From Pseudomonadota bacterium (GTDB taxonomy: Bacteria > Pseudomonadota > Gammaproteobacteria > Acidithiobacillales > Acidithiobacillaceae): a stretch of 64,000 nucleotides of DNA. The stretch spans positions 1 through 64,000 of the forward strand of contig JAKARO010000009.1 of the NCBI GenBank assembly GCA_021821885.1, read 5' to 3'. The stretch's first letter is position 1; every line of letters begins with the position of its first letter. Positions 29,445-39,803 of this stretch are shown one piece after another. The position numbers and the translations under genes are program-made. The notes beneath the pieces were generated by a model. It saw only the letters and a program-made list of their open reading frames with translations, had not been told where the DNA came from and did no database searches.

Positions 29445-30806
29445 TCATGCCTTCCCCGGAATCCAGCGGGTGCCCGCCAGCGGAATGCCGGCCATCGCGG
29501 CCGCTTCGACGGTCAGCGCTGCCAGATCCTCCCTTTCCAGATGGTGGACATCCTGTTTCCCGCAGGCACGGGCGATGGTGGCCAGTTCCATGGTCAGGGT
29601 CCGGAGATAGTTCCGGGCGCGCTTTGCCCCTGTTTCTGGCGTCACCCGCTGTTCCAGCTCCGGATCCTGGGTGGTTACCCCAACCGGACAGCGCCCCGTG
29701 TGACAGTGGTGGCAGTAGCCCGGAAGGGTCCCGAGAGTGCGGTAGTCCGCTTCCGCGTCCTGGTGCCGCCCCCCGGAATCGGTCCACGTTCCGCTGTTGC
29801 ACCCCAGGGCCACCAGCATCCCCTGGCCGATGGAAACGGCATCGGCACCCATGGCCAGTGCCTTGGCCACGTCCGCGCCGGTCCGGATCCCGCCGGAGAT
29901 CACGAGCTGTACGGTTCCCTTCATGCCCATGTCCTCAAGGGCCTCTACGGCCTCCCGCAGGGCCGCCAGGGTGGGGATGCCCACATGTTCGATAAAGCAG
30001 CCCTGCGTGGCCGCGGTCCCCCCCTGCATGCCATCAACCACTACGACATCGGCACCCGAATGGACCGCAAGTTTGACATCGTGATAGGTGCGTGTGGCCC
30101 CCACCTTGATGTACACGGGTTTTTCCCAGTCCGTGATTTCCCGGAGCTCCCGGATCTTGATGGCCAGGTCGTCGGGTCCGGTCCAGTCCGGATGCCGTGA
30201 GGCGGAACGCTGGTCGATGCCCTCCGGCAGGGTCCGCATCCGCGCAACCCTCGGGTTCACCTTCTGCCCAAGGAGCATTCCTCCACCGCCCGGTTTTGCG
30301 CCCTGGCCTATGACCATCTCAATGGCATCGGCCCTGCGCAGATCCTCCGGGTTGAATCCATAGCGGGAGGGCAGGCACTGGTACACCAGGATCTTCGAGG
30401 CGTTTCTTTCTTCCCGGGTCATCCCCCCATCGCCGGTAGTGGTGGAGGTACCCATCGCCGTTGCGGCCTTTCCGAGGGCCTCCTTGACGTTTGCCGACAG
30501 GGCGCCAAAACTCATGCCGGCGATGGTAACCGGGATCTCCAGTTCGACCGGTTTCCGGGCAAACCGGGTCCCGAGGACCGTCCTGGTGGAGCACCGTTCC
30601 CGGTAGCCCTCCAGCGGGTAGCGGGACATGGACGCCCCAAGAAAGACCAGGTCATCGAAGTGTGGCAGTTTCCTCTTGGCGCCCAGACCCCGGATTTCGT
30701 AAAGGCCATGGGCAGCCGCATGCCGGATGTAGTCCATGGTTTTCCGGTCGTACCCCCAGGATTCCTCAAGAGACAGGTTCCGGGATGCATCCGCTGTCTT
30801 TTCCAT
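29445..30806 (-). CDS. mgsC: Glutamate synthase large-subunit-like FMN protein (N-methylglutamate synthase subunit C / GlxD type)
   Basis: TIAGMSFGALSANVKEALGKAA, TTTGDGGMTREERNASK, QGAKPGGGGMLLGQKV, VDGMQGGTAATQGCFIEHVGIPTL; next to gmaS/mgs-like genes. Confidence 0.75.
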   Translation of the reverse strand: MEKTADASRNLSLEESWGYDRKTMDYIRHAAAHGLYEIRGLGAKRKLPHFDDLVFLGASMSRYPLEGYRERCSTRTVLGTRFARKPVELEIPVTIAGMSFGALSANVKEALGKAATAMGTSTTTGDGGMTREERNASKILVYQCLPSRYGFNPEDLRRADAIEMVIGQGAKPGGGGMLLGQKVNPRVARMRTLPEGIDQRSASRHPDWTGPDDLAIKIRELREITDWEKPVYIKVGATRTYHDVKLAVHSGADVVVVDGMQGGTAATQGCFIEHVGIPTLAALREAVEALEDMGMKGTVQLVISGGIRTGADVAKALAMGADAVSIGQGMLVALGCNSGTWTDSGGRHQDAEADYRTLGTLPGYCHHCHTGRCPVGVTTQDPELEQRVTPETGAKRARNYLRTLTMELATIARACGKQDVHHLEREDLAALTVEAAAMAGIPLAGTRWIPGKA

Positions 30807-30816
30807 GCGGCCCTCC

Positions 30817-31515
30817 TCAATATTCCTGATTCGCGTTGGCATTCCAGTGGTACAGGCTCCGGGCAGAGACAATCTTCCGGAAACGGCCTGGATCCACCGT
30901 ACAGAAATTCCCGCCGGCCCTGGCGAGCAGCGATTCCACCTCCTGGTAGTCCGGTTCCGTCATGGGTTCCTCACGGGCATCCGCGCCAAGTGACCTGGCG
31001 TGCCCGCCAAGATAGATGACGGTTTCATAAAGGGAGTCCCCGAGGGCATCGCCAGCGTCCCCGCAGACCAGCAGGCGGCCGGCCTGGGCCATGAACCCGG
31101 AAAAACTGCCGACCGAGCCTCCCACGACAATGTCCCCGCCCTTCAGCGAGATGCCGCAGCGCAACCCGGCATCGCCCCCGATGACGAGCAGTCCTCCATG
31201 GGCCGAGGCACCGGCCGCATTGGAGGCAAAGCCATGCACGACGACCCGGCCACTCATCATGTTTTCGGCCAGCCCGGTACCGGCATTGCCAAAAATCTCC
31301 ATCTCCGCGGTCTGGTTCATACCGGCCGCGTAGTAGCCCACATGCCCATGCACGGTGACCCGCCAGTCGTGGGCCATCCCCACCGCAAGGTTGTGCACCC
31401 CGCCCGGGCGGTCGAGGATGACCGTCCGGCTTTCCGTTTCCGCAGGGGCACGGTGCAGGAAGGCATTGATCTCCCGCAGGGGCGTCGTCGCCAGATCAAA
31501 GCTCACGCGGTCCAT
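30817..31515 (-). CDS. mgsB: GXGXG-domain subunit (N-methylglutamate synthase subunit B / GlxC type)
   Basis: GSPC-like glutamate synthase C-terminal repeats: MEIFGNAGTGLAENMMSGRVVVHGFASNAAGASAHGGLLVIGGDAGLRCGISLKGGDIVVGGSVGSFSGFM. Confidence 0.75.
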   Translation of the reverse strand: MDRVSFDLATTPLREINAFLHRAPAETESRTVILDRPGGVHNLAVGMAHDWRVTVHGHVGYYAAGMNQTAEMEIFGNAGTGLAENMMSGRVVVHGFASNAAGASAHGGLLVIGGDAGLRCGISLKGGDIVVGGSVGSFSGFMAQAGRLLVCGDAGDALGDSLYETVIYLGGHARSLGADAREEPMTEPDYQEVESLLARAGGNFCTVDPGRFRKIVSARSLYHWNANANQEY

Positions 31516-32411
31516 ATGTACACCTCCTCTGGCGCCGGTTCGAACAGGTCGGCATCGGCAATGCCCGGCAGGTGGGCAAGAGACCGGAATTCGGAGGCTA
31601 CCGCCACATAGTCTCCGGTTTCGGCCACAATGGCGGGCTTGCAGGCAAAGGGATCCCGGACCAGGGCCAGCTGGTGCGCGGTACCCATCAGGAAGGTAAA
31701 AAAGCCGTCCAGTTCCTGAAAACTCCTTTTGACCGCCATTTCCAGCGTATCTCCCTCGCGCAGGCGCCACTCCAGGAAACGGCAGGCCGCCTCCGTATCG
31801 TTGTCCGTATCAAAATGTATGCCATGCGGCTCCAGCATCCGGCGGATGCCGTGCGGATTGGAAAGGGAACCGTTATGGACAAGGCAGAAATCCCCGCCCG
31901 CCGTAAAAGGGTGCGCCCGGTCGGGAGTCACGGCAGATTCCGTGGCCATGCGGGTATGGCCAACCATGTGGCTTCCGGAAAAATCCGCAAACCGGTATTT
32001 TCCGGCGATTTCGGCGGGAAGCCCGACGTCCTTGTACAGGACCATGTTTTTCCCGGAGGCCAGAATGCGGAGCGCGGGATACCGTTCAGATATCCACGTC
32101 CTGGCCTCTTCCGGGGGCACCAGGAACGAAACCGTGGCATGGTTGTGACGGAAATCCACCTGTGCGCGCCGGTCCAGGCCACTGCAGACGGACTGCCCAA
32201 AAACGGGCCAGTCAAACGCCGCGCCGGTCGCTGAAGACCCGGCGTAAAGGCTCAGTCTCGTGGTCTCCGGATCCGGATCTGGGACAAAAACGGCCAGTCC
32301 GGCGGAATCCGGACCCCGCTCGGTCATCCCGACCAGCATGGGCACCAGCCATTCCCCAAGACGGGAGTACAGTTCCGGCTTTTTAACCAGCAGTCCGACT
32401 ATGCCACACAT
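31503..32411 (-). CDS. mgsA: Class II glutamine amidotransferase (N-methylglutamate synthase subunit A / GlxB type)
   Basis: MCGIVGLLVKKPEL N-terminal Cys; GHTRMATESAVTPDRAHPFTAGGDFCLVHNGSLSNP. Confidence 0.8.
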   Translation of the reverse strand: MCGIVGLLVKKPELYSRLGEWLVPMLVGMTERGPDSAGLAVFVPDPDPETTRLSLYAGSSATGAAFDWPVFGQSVCSGLDRRAQVDFRHNHATVSFLVPPEEARTWISERYPALRILASGKNMVLYKDVGLPAEIAGKYRFADFSGSHMVGHTRMATESAVTPDRAHPFTAGGDFCLVHNGSLSNPHGIRRMLEPHGIHFDTDNDTEAACRFLEWRLREGDTLEMAVKRSFQELDGFFTFLMGTAHQLALVRDPFACKPAIVAETGDYVAVASEFRSLAHLPGIADADLFEPAPEEVYIWTA

Positions 32412-32438
32412 GGTGTCCCCCTGATTCAGGCTGAATGT

Positions 32439-33767
32439 TCAGAAAAATTCCAGATAGCTGGCCCGTTCCCAGTCCGACACGTGCCGCATGTATTCCAGCC
32501 ATTCCATGTGCTTGATCCGCAGGAATTCCCCGGCTACCGGTCCCAGGGCGGAGCAGAGCACGCCATCCTGCCCGAGGGCCACCAGCGCTTCCTTGAGATT
32601 CTGGGGAAGGATCCCGATGCCGGCGGAGCGGATCTCCTCCGGGGAAAGGTCATACAGGTTGATGTTCTGCGGTTCCCCGGGATCAAGACGCTGGTCCATC
32701 CCGTCCAGACCGGCCGCGATGATGGCCGCGGTTGCGAGGTAGGGATTGCAGCCGCCGTCCGGAAGGCGGAGTTCCAGCCGGCCCTTTGGAATCCGGACCA
32801 TGGAGGAACGGTTGTTGTCGCCATAGCTGATATAGGCCGGGGCCCAGGTGGCGCCCGTGAGGGACCGTCCGACCACCAGCCGTTTGTACGAGTTTACGGT
32901 CGGGGCACATATGGCCGCCAGGGCCGGTGCATGCGCCAGGATCCCCGCCAGAAAATGGTAGGCCATGGGCGAAAGATCCAGCCCGCGGGGATCCCCCGGA
33001 TCGGCAAACAGGTTTTTCTGCCCGTCGCTGAGAGACAGGTGCATGTGCATGCCGTTTCCTGGGCGGTTGGCAAAGGGTTTCGGCATGAAGGAGCAGATGA
33101 GTCCAAGGTCGTGGGCAATTTCCGAGGCGGCCATTTTGAAAAAGACAAAGCGGTCGCACGAGGTGAGGCTGTCGGAGTAGGTATAATTGATCTCGAACTG
33201 GCCATTGGCGTCCTCATGGTCTATCTGGTAGACATCCATCCCGGCAGCGGTCAGGCTTTCGACAAGACGTTCCAGAAAAGAACGGGATCTGGACAGGCCC
33301 TTGTAGTCATAACAGGGCTTGTCCAGAACGTCGCTCCCGTCGCAGGGGACGAGGTCTCCGGATGGAGTCCTGGACAGCAGGGAAAACTCGGGTTCGAGCC
33401 CCGTATGGAGCAGAAGCCCGCGTTCTTCCAGGCGTGCAACCTGTTTCTTCAGGACCACGCGGGAATCCAGCGCCCAGGGTTCACCATTCACATGGCCCTC
33501 GCAGACGACCCTGGCATAGCCGGTCTGCCAGGGCACGGGCACAAGGGTGGCCGGATCCCCTACGGCCATGAAATCCGGACCATGGGGCCCGATTCCCAGA
33601 CCCCATACGGCAAAACCCGCAAACCCTGCGCCCTCCTCCAGAATGGAGCGGAAATGGCGGACCGGAACCGATTTGGTCTTCGCCGTACCATGAAGATCGA
33701 CAAACTGGGCCAGCACATACCGGATCTGGTGCTGTTCCAGAAACTTCTGCAGCGCATCCTTGGGCAT
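32439..33767 (-). CDS. gmaS: Type III glutamine synthetase-like / gamma-glutamylmethylamide synthetase
   Basis: [93 protein letters not shown]; context. Confidence 0.78.
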   Translation of the reverse strand: MPKDALQKFLEQHQIRYVLAQFVDLHGTAKTKSVPVRHFRSILEEGAGFAGFAVWGLGIGPHGPDFMAVGDPATLVPVPWQTGYARVVCEGHVNGEPWALDSRVVLKKQVARLEERGLLLHTGLEPEFSLLSRTPSGDLVPCDGSDVLDKPCYDYKGLSRSRSFLERLVESLTAAGMDVYQIDHEDANGQFEINYTYSDSLTSCDRFVFFKMAASEIAHDLGLICSFMPKPFANRPGNGMHMHLSLSDGQKNLFADPGDPRGLDLSPMAYHFLAGILAHAPALAAICAPTVNSYKRLVVGRSLTGATWAPAYISYGDNNRSSMVRIPKGRLELRLPDGGCNPYLATAAIIAAGLDGMDQRLDPGEPQNINLYDLSPEEIRSAGIGILPQNLKEALVALGQDGVLCSALGPVAGEFLRIKHMEWLEYMRHVSDWERASYLEFF

Positions 33768-34394
33768 CTACGATTCCTCCGCAGGAAAAATTCCCTTGCC
33801 ATCGGGGAGACCAGCGCTTCCCGACGGGACTGTAACGTAACCACCGGTTTCCATGGCGAGGCTGGAAATGGTCTTCCACAGGTAGGGACCATGGCTGTAA
33901 TCGCACCAGAGGAGGTAGCAGGGCAGGCCCTGGAAGGCTCCCTTCAGCAGGGTAACCCCTATGCCGGCCAGGACGGTCAGGGCGAGGGACCGGCTTTCCG
34001 GGTCCCAGGAGCCGAAATCCAGGCTGCAGGTCTGCCGGAGGAGATCGCCCGTGCCGGTCCCGGCCATGAACAGCGAACAGTCTTCCCGCGGAAACGGATG
34101 GAGTCCCGGCGCCACCGCCCCAATCCGGGTCAGGGCAGGATGGCGGCCTTCGAGCAGAAATTCGGAAACGCCAAGGCGCAGAACCAGCAGTCCCTGGCCG
34201 CTCCGGTAGGTGTTTGGCCGGTCTGGCACGGGGATACCGGAAGTCTCCAGAAAACCGGCGGCATGCCGGCCTTTCAGGCCGAGGCGGTTCCCCAGGGAAC
34301 GGTCGCTGAGGATCATGGATCCTCCTCCGGCCTGCGTGGCCTCCTGCAGGAGGCCCGGTATGGGACTGGTGCGCACGGGCGTCGGGCTAGTCAC
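33768..34394 (-). CDS. mgdD: Sarcosine oxidase gamma-like / N-methylglutamate dehydrogenase subunit D
   Basis: Position 3' of alpha subunit with overlapping GTG start; RHAAGFLETSGIPVPDRPNTYRSGQGLLVLRLGVSEFLLEG. Confidence 0.62.
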   Translation of the reverse strand: MTSPTPVRTSPIPGLLQEATQAGGGSMILSDRSLGNRLGLKGRHAAGFLETSGIPVPDRPNTYRSGQGLLVLRLGVSEFLLEGRHPALTRIGAVAPGLHPFPREDCSLFMAGTGTGDLLRQTCSLDFGSWDPESRSLALTVLAGIGVTLLKGAFQGLPCYLLWCDYSHGPYLWKTISSLAMETGGYVTVPSGSAGLPDGKGIFPAEES

Positions 34395-37299
34395 AGGGGA
34401 CCTCCTTCTGCCGGCTCTGGCCGGGATCGTAAAAGGGCAGGGCGGTGATCCTTGCCCGGACCAGCGCGCCACTGGCAAGACGAATCCGGATGGCTGTGCC
34501 TGCGGCCGCGAGTTCCCTGTCGACCATGGCCATCCCGACCCAGGCGCCGCAGGCAGCGCTGCAGGCAATACTGGTAATTCTCCCGGCAATGCTGCCATCC
34601 TGCACGACCAGACAGGATTCCTCCGGTATGGCCCCTGGAAGGGGGGATTCCAGGACGAAGCCTGCGAGCCTCTGCCTGGGCGGAGTGCGGGACAGGATCT
34701 GGAGACTCCGTTTTCCCACAAAAAAGGGTTTGTCCATGCGGACAGCCCAGTCCAGACCGGCTTCAAAAGGGGTCGTGAGGCCATCCGTGTCCTGGCCGAC
34801 GATCAGGTGGCCCTTTTCCAGACGCAGGATGCGCTGGGCTTCCACGCCAAAGGCACGAATGCCAAAGGCCCTGCCCGCCTGCAGCAGGGCTTTCCAGAGC
34901 GCTGTTCCCATGGAAGACGGCACATGGATTTCGTATCCCCATTCGCCGACAAATCCAACCCGCAGGATGCGCGCCGGAATGCCGGCAACCCGCCCCTGGC
35001 GGACGCCCAGATAGGGAAAGGATGCCGGAGCCAGGTCCACATCCGCCAGCAGGCCCAGAACCTCCCTGGACTTCGGACCGGCGAGGTTGACCGCGGCATG
35101 GGCGCCCGTCAGGTTGGCCAGGGTACAGTCCAGCTGCCAGAGCGTATTCAGGCGGACCAGTTCGCGGTAAAGGCCGGCGGCCCCGGACGAGGTGGTGGTA
35201 AAGTAAAAAAGGTCCCCGGACAGGCGGGCGACGACGCCATCGTCCAGGACGGTGCCGGCTTCATCGCACATTACGGCATAGCGGGTCATTCCGGTCTTCA
35301 GGTTTGCGTAGCGCGGCAGATAGATCCGCTCCAGAAATTCGGCGGCCCCAGGGCCAGACACTTCCAGTTTTCCCAGGGTTCCCACGTCGATCAGGCCGAC
35401 GTTCTGGCGCACGGAGCGCACCTCCGCCTGGATGGCAGCCGCCCGGTCCAGCCCGGCAGACCGGTAATATTCCGGGCGCAGCCATTCTCCTGTGCGCATC
35501 CAGACGGCATCGAGCGCAACATGCTCTTCGTGCATGGGGGTATGGCGTTCAGGGTGGAATCCCCGTCCTGCCAGAATGGCGAGCGGCACCGGATGGAAGA
35601 ACGGTCTTGCGGTCGTCGTGCCTGTCTCCCCCGGGGCGCGTCCGGTGTAATGGGCCAGAATTCGCAGGGCATTCATGCTGGAATGCTTTCCCTGGCTGGG
35701 GCCCATGCCGTTTGTGGTGTACCGTTTCAGCAGTTCCGGGCTGTCGAAGCCTTCCTGGATGGCGTTGGCATAGTCCCGGAGCTGCAGGTCCTCATCCAGA
35801 TCCACAAAATTTTTTCCGGAAGGGTGGGGAACCACCGGCCAGGGATGGCTTGGGCCGGCCGCTTCCAGAAAACGGGGACGGGGCCCGCATTCCCCGTACC
35901 CCAGAAAGGCGGCCGCCTGCTGTCCGGCCGAGGCGCCGTCCTGGAGCCGGTCTCCATAGCCATAGACGCCATTCAGCCGTCCGCAGGCAAAAATGCCCTG
36001 GGGAAATGCGCCTGGCACAAACTGCTGGAGGGTGGTGGAAAACAGCATCCGGGCGCCGGCCTGGTACAGCAGGTTTGCCGCTGGGGCCCAGCCGACGCTG
36101 ACCGCTACCCCGTCGCAGGAAATCTCTTCCAGCCCGGAGCCGGCCAGGGCCTGGCCGCCCTGGAACCGGGCCACCCGTACCCCGGCTACCCCTTTCCCGT
36201 CCGCCGTGGGCATGGCTTCATAGATGCACTTCCCGAAATGGACCGGAACGCCGAGATCCTGGACCCTGCGGCTGGATCCGCTGCCGTCCGCTTCCCGGAA
36301 GTCGAGGATCGCGGCAATCCGGATACCGTGGGCCAGCAGGTCCAGGGCTGCCCGGTAGCCATCGCTGTTCCCGCACAGGACCACCGCGTTTCGCATGGGC
36401 CGTACGGCATACCGGTATATCAGTCTCTGGGCTGCAGAGGCCAGCATTATCCCCGGCAGATCATTGTTCCGGAATACTGCGGGCTGCTCGAAGGCACCCA
36501 TGGCGAAGATGACGGCCCCCGCCCGCAGTTTGGTCATCTTCTGGCCGGATACGAGGGGAATCCAGTGGTCGGCATAATATCCGGCGGCGCAGGTGTCCGC
36601 TCTGGTCCGGATCCTGGGATGCGCCAGCACTTTTGCCCATAGCGCTTCCGTAGTGCGCCACTGGCTGTCGTCTCCCCCGCGCTGGTAGTGGCCGCTTCCC
36701 CCGGGGTGCCCGTTCTCGTCGACCAGCACGACATCGGCCCCCAGGTCCGCGGCAGACAGGGCGGCGGAAAGCCCGGAGGGGCCGGCACCAACGACCGCGA
36801 TGGAGCAGAAATCATGTTCCTTGGCGGTAAACTGGCGGGGCTGGGAAAAATCTACCCGGCCGAGGCCGGTCATGGCGCGGAACAGGCGTTCCCAGTAGGG
36901 GAACAGCCTTTTCCCGTAAAAGGCCTTGTAATAGAAACCTACCGGCAGAAAGGCCGACAGGTGGTCCAGGATGCGGGCACGGTCCCTGGAAAGGCCGCCC
37001 CACGTATTGACCGGGAAAAGCTCCATGCCATTCCGGATCTGGGTGATGTCTGCGCGGATATTGGGGACACCGCCCGACTGCATCATGGCGTTGATGTCGT
37101 GGTTGGCGAGACTGAAGATCCCGCGTGGCCGGTGGTATTTGAAGCTCCGGCCCAGGATTTTCTGCCCGCTGGCCCAGAGCGCGCTGGACACCGTATCCCC
37201 GGAGAATCCGGAAAACGGTTTTCCTTCGAAGGAAAAACACACCGGGGTTTCCCGGTCTATCCACTCCCCCTGTACGGGTGGCAGCCTTTCCCCGGTCAT
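34387..37299 (-). CDS. mgdC: Sarcosine oxidase alpha-like / N-methylglutamate dehydrogenase subunit C
   Basis: 970 aa; PVCFSFEGKPFSGFSGDTVSSALWASGQKILGRSFKYHRPRGIFS, AVVGAGPSGLSAALSAADLGADVVLVDE, C-terminal GcvT-like folate-binding region. Confidence 0.82.
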   Translation of the reverse strand: MTGERLPPVQGEWIDRETPVCFSFEGKPFSGFSGDTVSSALWASGQKILGRSFKYHRPRGIFSLANHDINAMMQSGGVPNIRADITQIRNGMELFPVNTWGGLSRDRARILDHLSAFLPVGFYYKAFYGKRLFPYWERLFRAMTGLGRVDFSQPRQFTAKEHDFCSIAVVGAGPSGLSAALSAADLGADVVLVDENGHPGGSGHYQRGGDDSQWRTTEALWAKVLAHPRIRTRADTCAAGYYADHWIPLVSGQKMTKLRAGAVIFAMGAFEQPAVFRNNDLPGIMLASAAQRLIYRYAVRPMRNAVVLCGNSDGYRAALDLLAHGIRIAAILDFREADGSGSSRRVQDLGVPVHFGKCIYEAMPTADGKGVAGVRVARFQGGQALAGSGLEEISCDGVAVSVGWAPAANLLYQAGARMLFSTTLQQFVPGAFPQGIFACGRLNGVYGYGDRLQDGASAGQQAAAFLGYGECGPRPRFLEAAGPSHPWPVVPHPSGKNFVDLDEDLQLRDYANAIQEGFDSPELLKRYTTNGMGPSQGKHSSMNALRILAHYTGRAPGETGTTTARPFFHPVPLAILAGRGFHPERHTPMHEEHVALDAVWMRTGEWLRPEYYRSAGLDRAAAIQAEVRSVRQNVGLIDVGTLGKLEVSGPGAAEFLERIYLPRYANLKTGMTRYAVMCDEAGTVLDDGVVARLSGDLFYFTTTSSGAAGLYRELVRLNTLWQLDCTLANLTGAHAAVNLAGPKSREVLGLLADVDLAPASFPYLGVRQGRVAGIPARILRVGFVGEWGYEIHVPSSMGTALWKALLQAGRAFGIRAFGVEAQRILRLEKGHLIVGQDTDGLTTPFEAGLDWAVRMDKPFFVGKRSLQILSRTPPRQRLAGFVLESPLPGAIPEESCLVVQDGSIAGRITSIACSAACGAWVGMAMVDRELAAAGTAIRIRLASGALVRARITALPFYDPGQSRQKEVPCD

Positions 37300-37562
37300 G
37301 ACGCCGGACTCCCGTAAAGATAGGTTTTCAGCACGTCTCCGGCCCCGGTATCCCGCTCGGCGACAAACCAGGTAGTGCTCGGAACATGGCACCACCATTC
37401 CCGTTTGATTCCCGGAACGCTGTTCCGGCTGAAAACGTAGTCTGCCCATGCCCCGTCGGTACACGTATCGGGGTCGGGAGACTCCCGGATCTCGCCTCCG
37501 TACAGAAATTCCGAAATGGGCCTTTTTCCATGGATCGGACAGTCCATCAGTTTCATTTCCAT
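37296..37562 (-). CDS. mgdB: Sarcosine oxidase delta-like / N-methylglutamate dehydrogenase subunit B
   Basis: MDCPIHGKRPISEFLYGGEIRESPDPD...REWWCHVPSTTWFVAERDTGAGDVLKTYLYG. Confidence 0.78.
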   Translation of the reverse strand: MEMKLMDCPIHGKRPISEFLYGGEIRESPDPDTCTDGAWADYVFSRNSVPGIKREWWCHVPSTTWFVAERDTGAGDVLKTYLYGSPAS

Positions 37563-37568
37563 ATCCTC

Positions 37569-38810
37569 TCAGTGGCCAACGGCTGCGGCACCTTTTTCCC
37601 CGGTGAGCGCAAAGTTCCGGAAACGCTCCAGGGAAAATCCGGCAGCCAGCGGATGTTCCCTGCCGGTGGCAATGGTGTGTGCCATGGTTTTTCCGGCGAC
37701 CGGGGTTGCCTTGAAGCCCCAGGTACCCCATCCCGCATCCAGATAAAATCCGCCGATGGGAGTTTTCCCCATGATGGGGGAGAAATCGGGCGTCATGTCG
37801 GCCATGCCGGCCCACTGGCGGACGATCCTGATCTGGGAAAGAAAAGGAAAAAGATCCAGGATATGGGCGGAGAGTCCCTCGGCAAAATCCAGCGTTGACC
37901 GGGTCGAATGCAGTTCATAGGGGTCCAGCGAGGCCCCAAGCACCAGCTCCCCGCGTGCGGACTGGCTGACATAAACGTGCAGGCTTCCTGAAACAACGAT
38001 GGGGTCCAGCCAGGGTTTCACCGGTTCGCTGACCATGGCCTGCAGGGGATGGACACAAACCGGGCTGGTGAGGCCCAGCATGGCGAGGATGCGCGGCGTT
38101 GCGCCCGCCACGGCACACAGGACGCTGTCCGTTTCTATGGTGCCCCGGCTTGTCTGGACCGCATGGATTTTTCCGGACCGCACGGCCAGTCCGAGCACTT
38201 CCGTTTGCTGGTGTATTTCCACGCCACGCCGGTCTGCCCCGCGGGCATATCCCCAGGCCACGGCGTCGTGTCTGGCGATCGCTCCTGGAGCATGGTAGAG
38301 GGCGCCAAGCACGGGGGCGTGCCCGCCGCCCGACAGGTCCATCATGGGCAGCTCGCGGCGCAGGATTTCCCTGTCCACCACTTCCGAGGCGATTCCGTAG
38401 TGCTTGTTGATTTCTGCGCGCAGACGCATGGTGCGCATTGCGGAATCCGAGTGGGCGAGCGTGTAGTGTCCCCGGGTTGCGTAAAAAAGGTTCAGGTCAA
38501 AATCTTCGGAAAGGTCCTGCCACAGGCGTACCGATTCATCGTAGAAGCGCACGCCTTCGGGGGTAATGTAGTTGGACCGGATGATGGTGGTATTTCTTCC
38601 GGTATTCCCCCCGCCTATATACCCCTTCTCGAGAACGCAGACGTTGCGGATTCCATGTTCCCTGGCCAGGTAGTAGGCAGCGGCCAGGCCATGGCCACCC
38701 CCGCCAATGATGACCACGTCGTAGCGGTTCCGCAGTTTTTCCGGACGGGAAAACATCCGCCCGTCCGGATGGGCGGGGTTCATGGCATACCGCAGCAGTC
38801 TCCAGGGCAT
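37569..38810 (-). CDS. mgdA: Sarcosine oxidase beta-like / N-methylglutamate dehydrogenase subunit A (FAD oxidoreductase)
   Basis: YDVVIIGGGGHGLAAAYYLAREHGIRNVCVLEKGYIGGGNTGRNTTIIRSNY. Confidence 0.82.
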   Translation of the reverse strand: MPWRLLRYAMNPAHPDGRMFSRPEKLRNRYDVVIIGGGGHGLAAAYYLAREHGIRNVCVLEKGYIGGGNTGRNTTIIRSNYITPEGVRFYDESVRLWQDLSEDFDLNLFYATRGHYTLAHSDSAMRTMRLRAEINKHYGIASEVVDREILRRELPMMDLSGGGHAPVLGALYHAPGAIARHDAVAWGYARGADRRGVEIHQQTEVLGLAVRSGKIHAVQTSRGTIETDSVLCAVAGATPRILAMLGLTSPVCVHPLQAMVSEPVKPWLDPIVVSGSLHVYVSQSARGELVLGASLDPYELHSTRSTLDFAEGLSAHILDLFPFLSQIRIVRQWAGMADMTPDFSPIMGKTPIGGFYLDAGWGTWGFKATPVAGKTMAHTIATGREHPLAAGFSLERFRNFALTGEKGAAAVGH

Positions 38811-38824
38811 GTGCCATCTCCCGT

Positions 38825-39685
38825 TCAGGTGAACACGACAGTCCGGTTTCCATGCAGGAGGACACGGTTTTCCAGGTGGTACCGTACCCCCCTCGACAGG
38901 ACAATTTTTTCTACATCCCGGCCCATGCGGACGAGATGGTCGGGTGTGTCCGCGTGGTTTACCCGTATCACGTCCTGATCAATGATCGGGCCCTGGTCCA
39001 GGTCTGGCGTGACATAGTGGCAGGTCGCGCCAACCAGCTTGACCCCTTTTGAATAGGCCTGGTGATAGGGCTGGGCGCCAACAAAACTGGGCAGAAAACT
39101 GTGGTGGATGTTGATGATCTTCTGCGGATACCGTTCACAGAAATCGGCCGGAAGAATCTGCATGAACCGGGCAAGCACCATCAGGTCGCCCTTTCCGTTC
39201 TCGAAAATCTCCCGGATGGCCGAAAACGCCCTGGTCTTGTCCCGTTCCGGTACGGGAACGTGGTAAAACGGAATCCCGTGCCATTCGACAAGACCGCGGA
39301 AGGTTTCGTGATTGGAAACGACGCAGGGAATGTCCATGTGCAGCTCTCCACTTCGCCACCGGCCCAGCAGGTCATAAAGACAGTGCCCCTGTCCGGAGAC
39401 AAGGATGATGACGCGTTTCGGTATGCGCTGGTCCGAGATCTGCCACTCCATGCCGAGTTCCCGCGCAAGGGGTGCGAACGACCGGCAAAAATCCCCGATG
39501 CCACCCGCAAGCGAATCGGCCCGGATCTGCTGCCGCATGAAAAAAATACCCTGGCAGGGATCCGCATGGTGGCTGGCTTCCGTAATCCAGCCACCCATGG
39601 CCGCGACCAGGCCGGCTACCCTGGCCACAATCCCGGTCTGGTCCGGGCAGGAAAGCGTCAATGTGCAGGATCCGGAATCTTTCAT
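38825..39685 (-). CDS. purU: Formyltetrahydrofolate deformylase
   Basis: LTLSCPDQTGIVARVAGLVAAMGGWITEASHHADP...MRQQIRAD; FMQILPADFCERYPQKIINIHHSFLPSFVGAQPYHQAYSKGVKLVGATCHYVTPDLDQGPIIDQDV. Confidence 0.92.
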   Translation of the reverse strand: MKDSGSCTLTLSCPDQTGIVARVAGLVAAMGGWITEASHHADPCQGIFFMRQQIRADSLAGGIGDFCRSFAPLARELGMEWQISDQRIPKRVIILVSGQGHCLYDLLGRWRSGELHMDIPCVVSNHETFRGLVEWHGIPFYHVPVPERDKTRAFSAIREIFENGKGDLMVLARFMQILPADFCERYPQKIINIHHSFLPSFVGAQPYHQAYSKGVKLVGATCHYVTPDLDQGPIIDQDVIRVNHADTPDHLVRMGRDVEKIVLSRGVRYHLENRVLLHGNRTVVFT

Positions 39686-39803
39686 GGTTTCCTCTGGCAG
39701 ACGTCCCTGTGGAAAGGATAGCATAATTTAACTACTAATCAACTTTATTTCTTTTGATGAAACAATCTTGTCATTCTGGGTGCCAGCTGCAAGAATCCAG
39801 GAT

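Noticed and set aside
32481-36642. Long plus-strand ORFs (655 aa and 810 aa)
   Set aside because: Antisense to the gmaS/mgd genes; no recognisable motifs; the minus-strand genes have clear family signatures.
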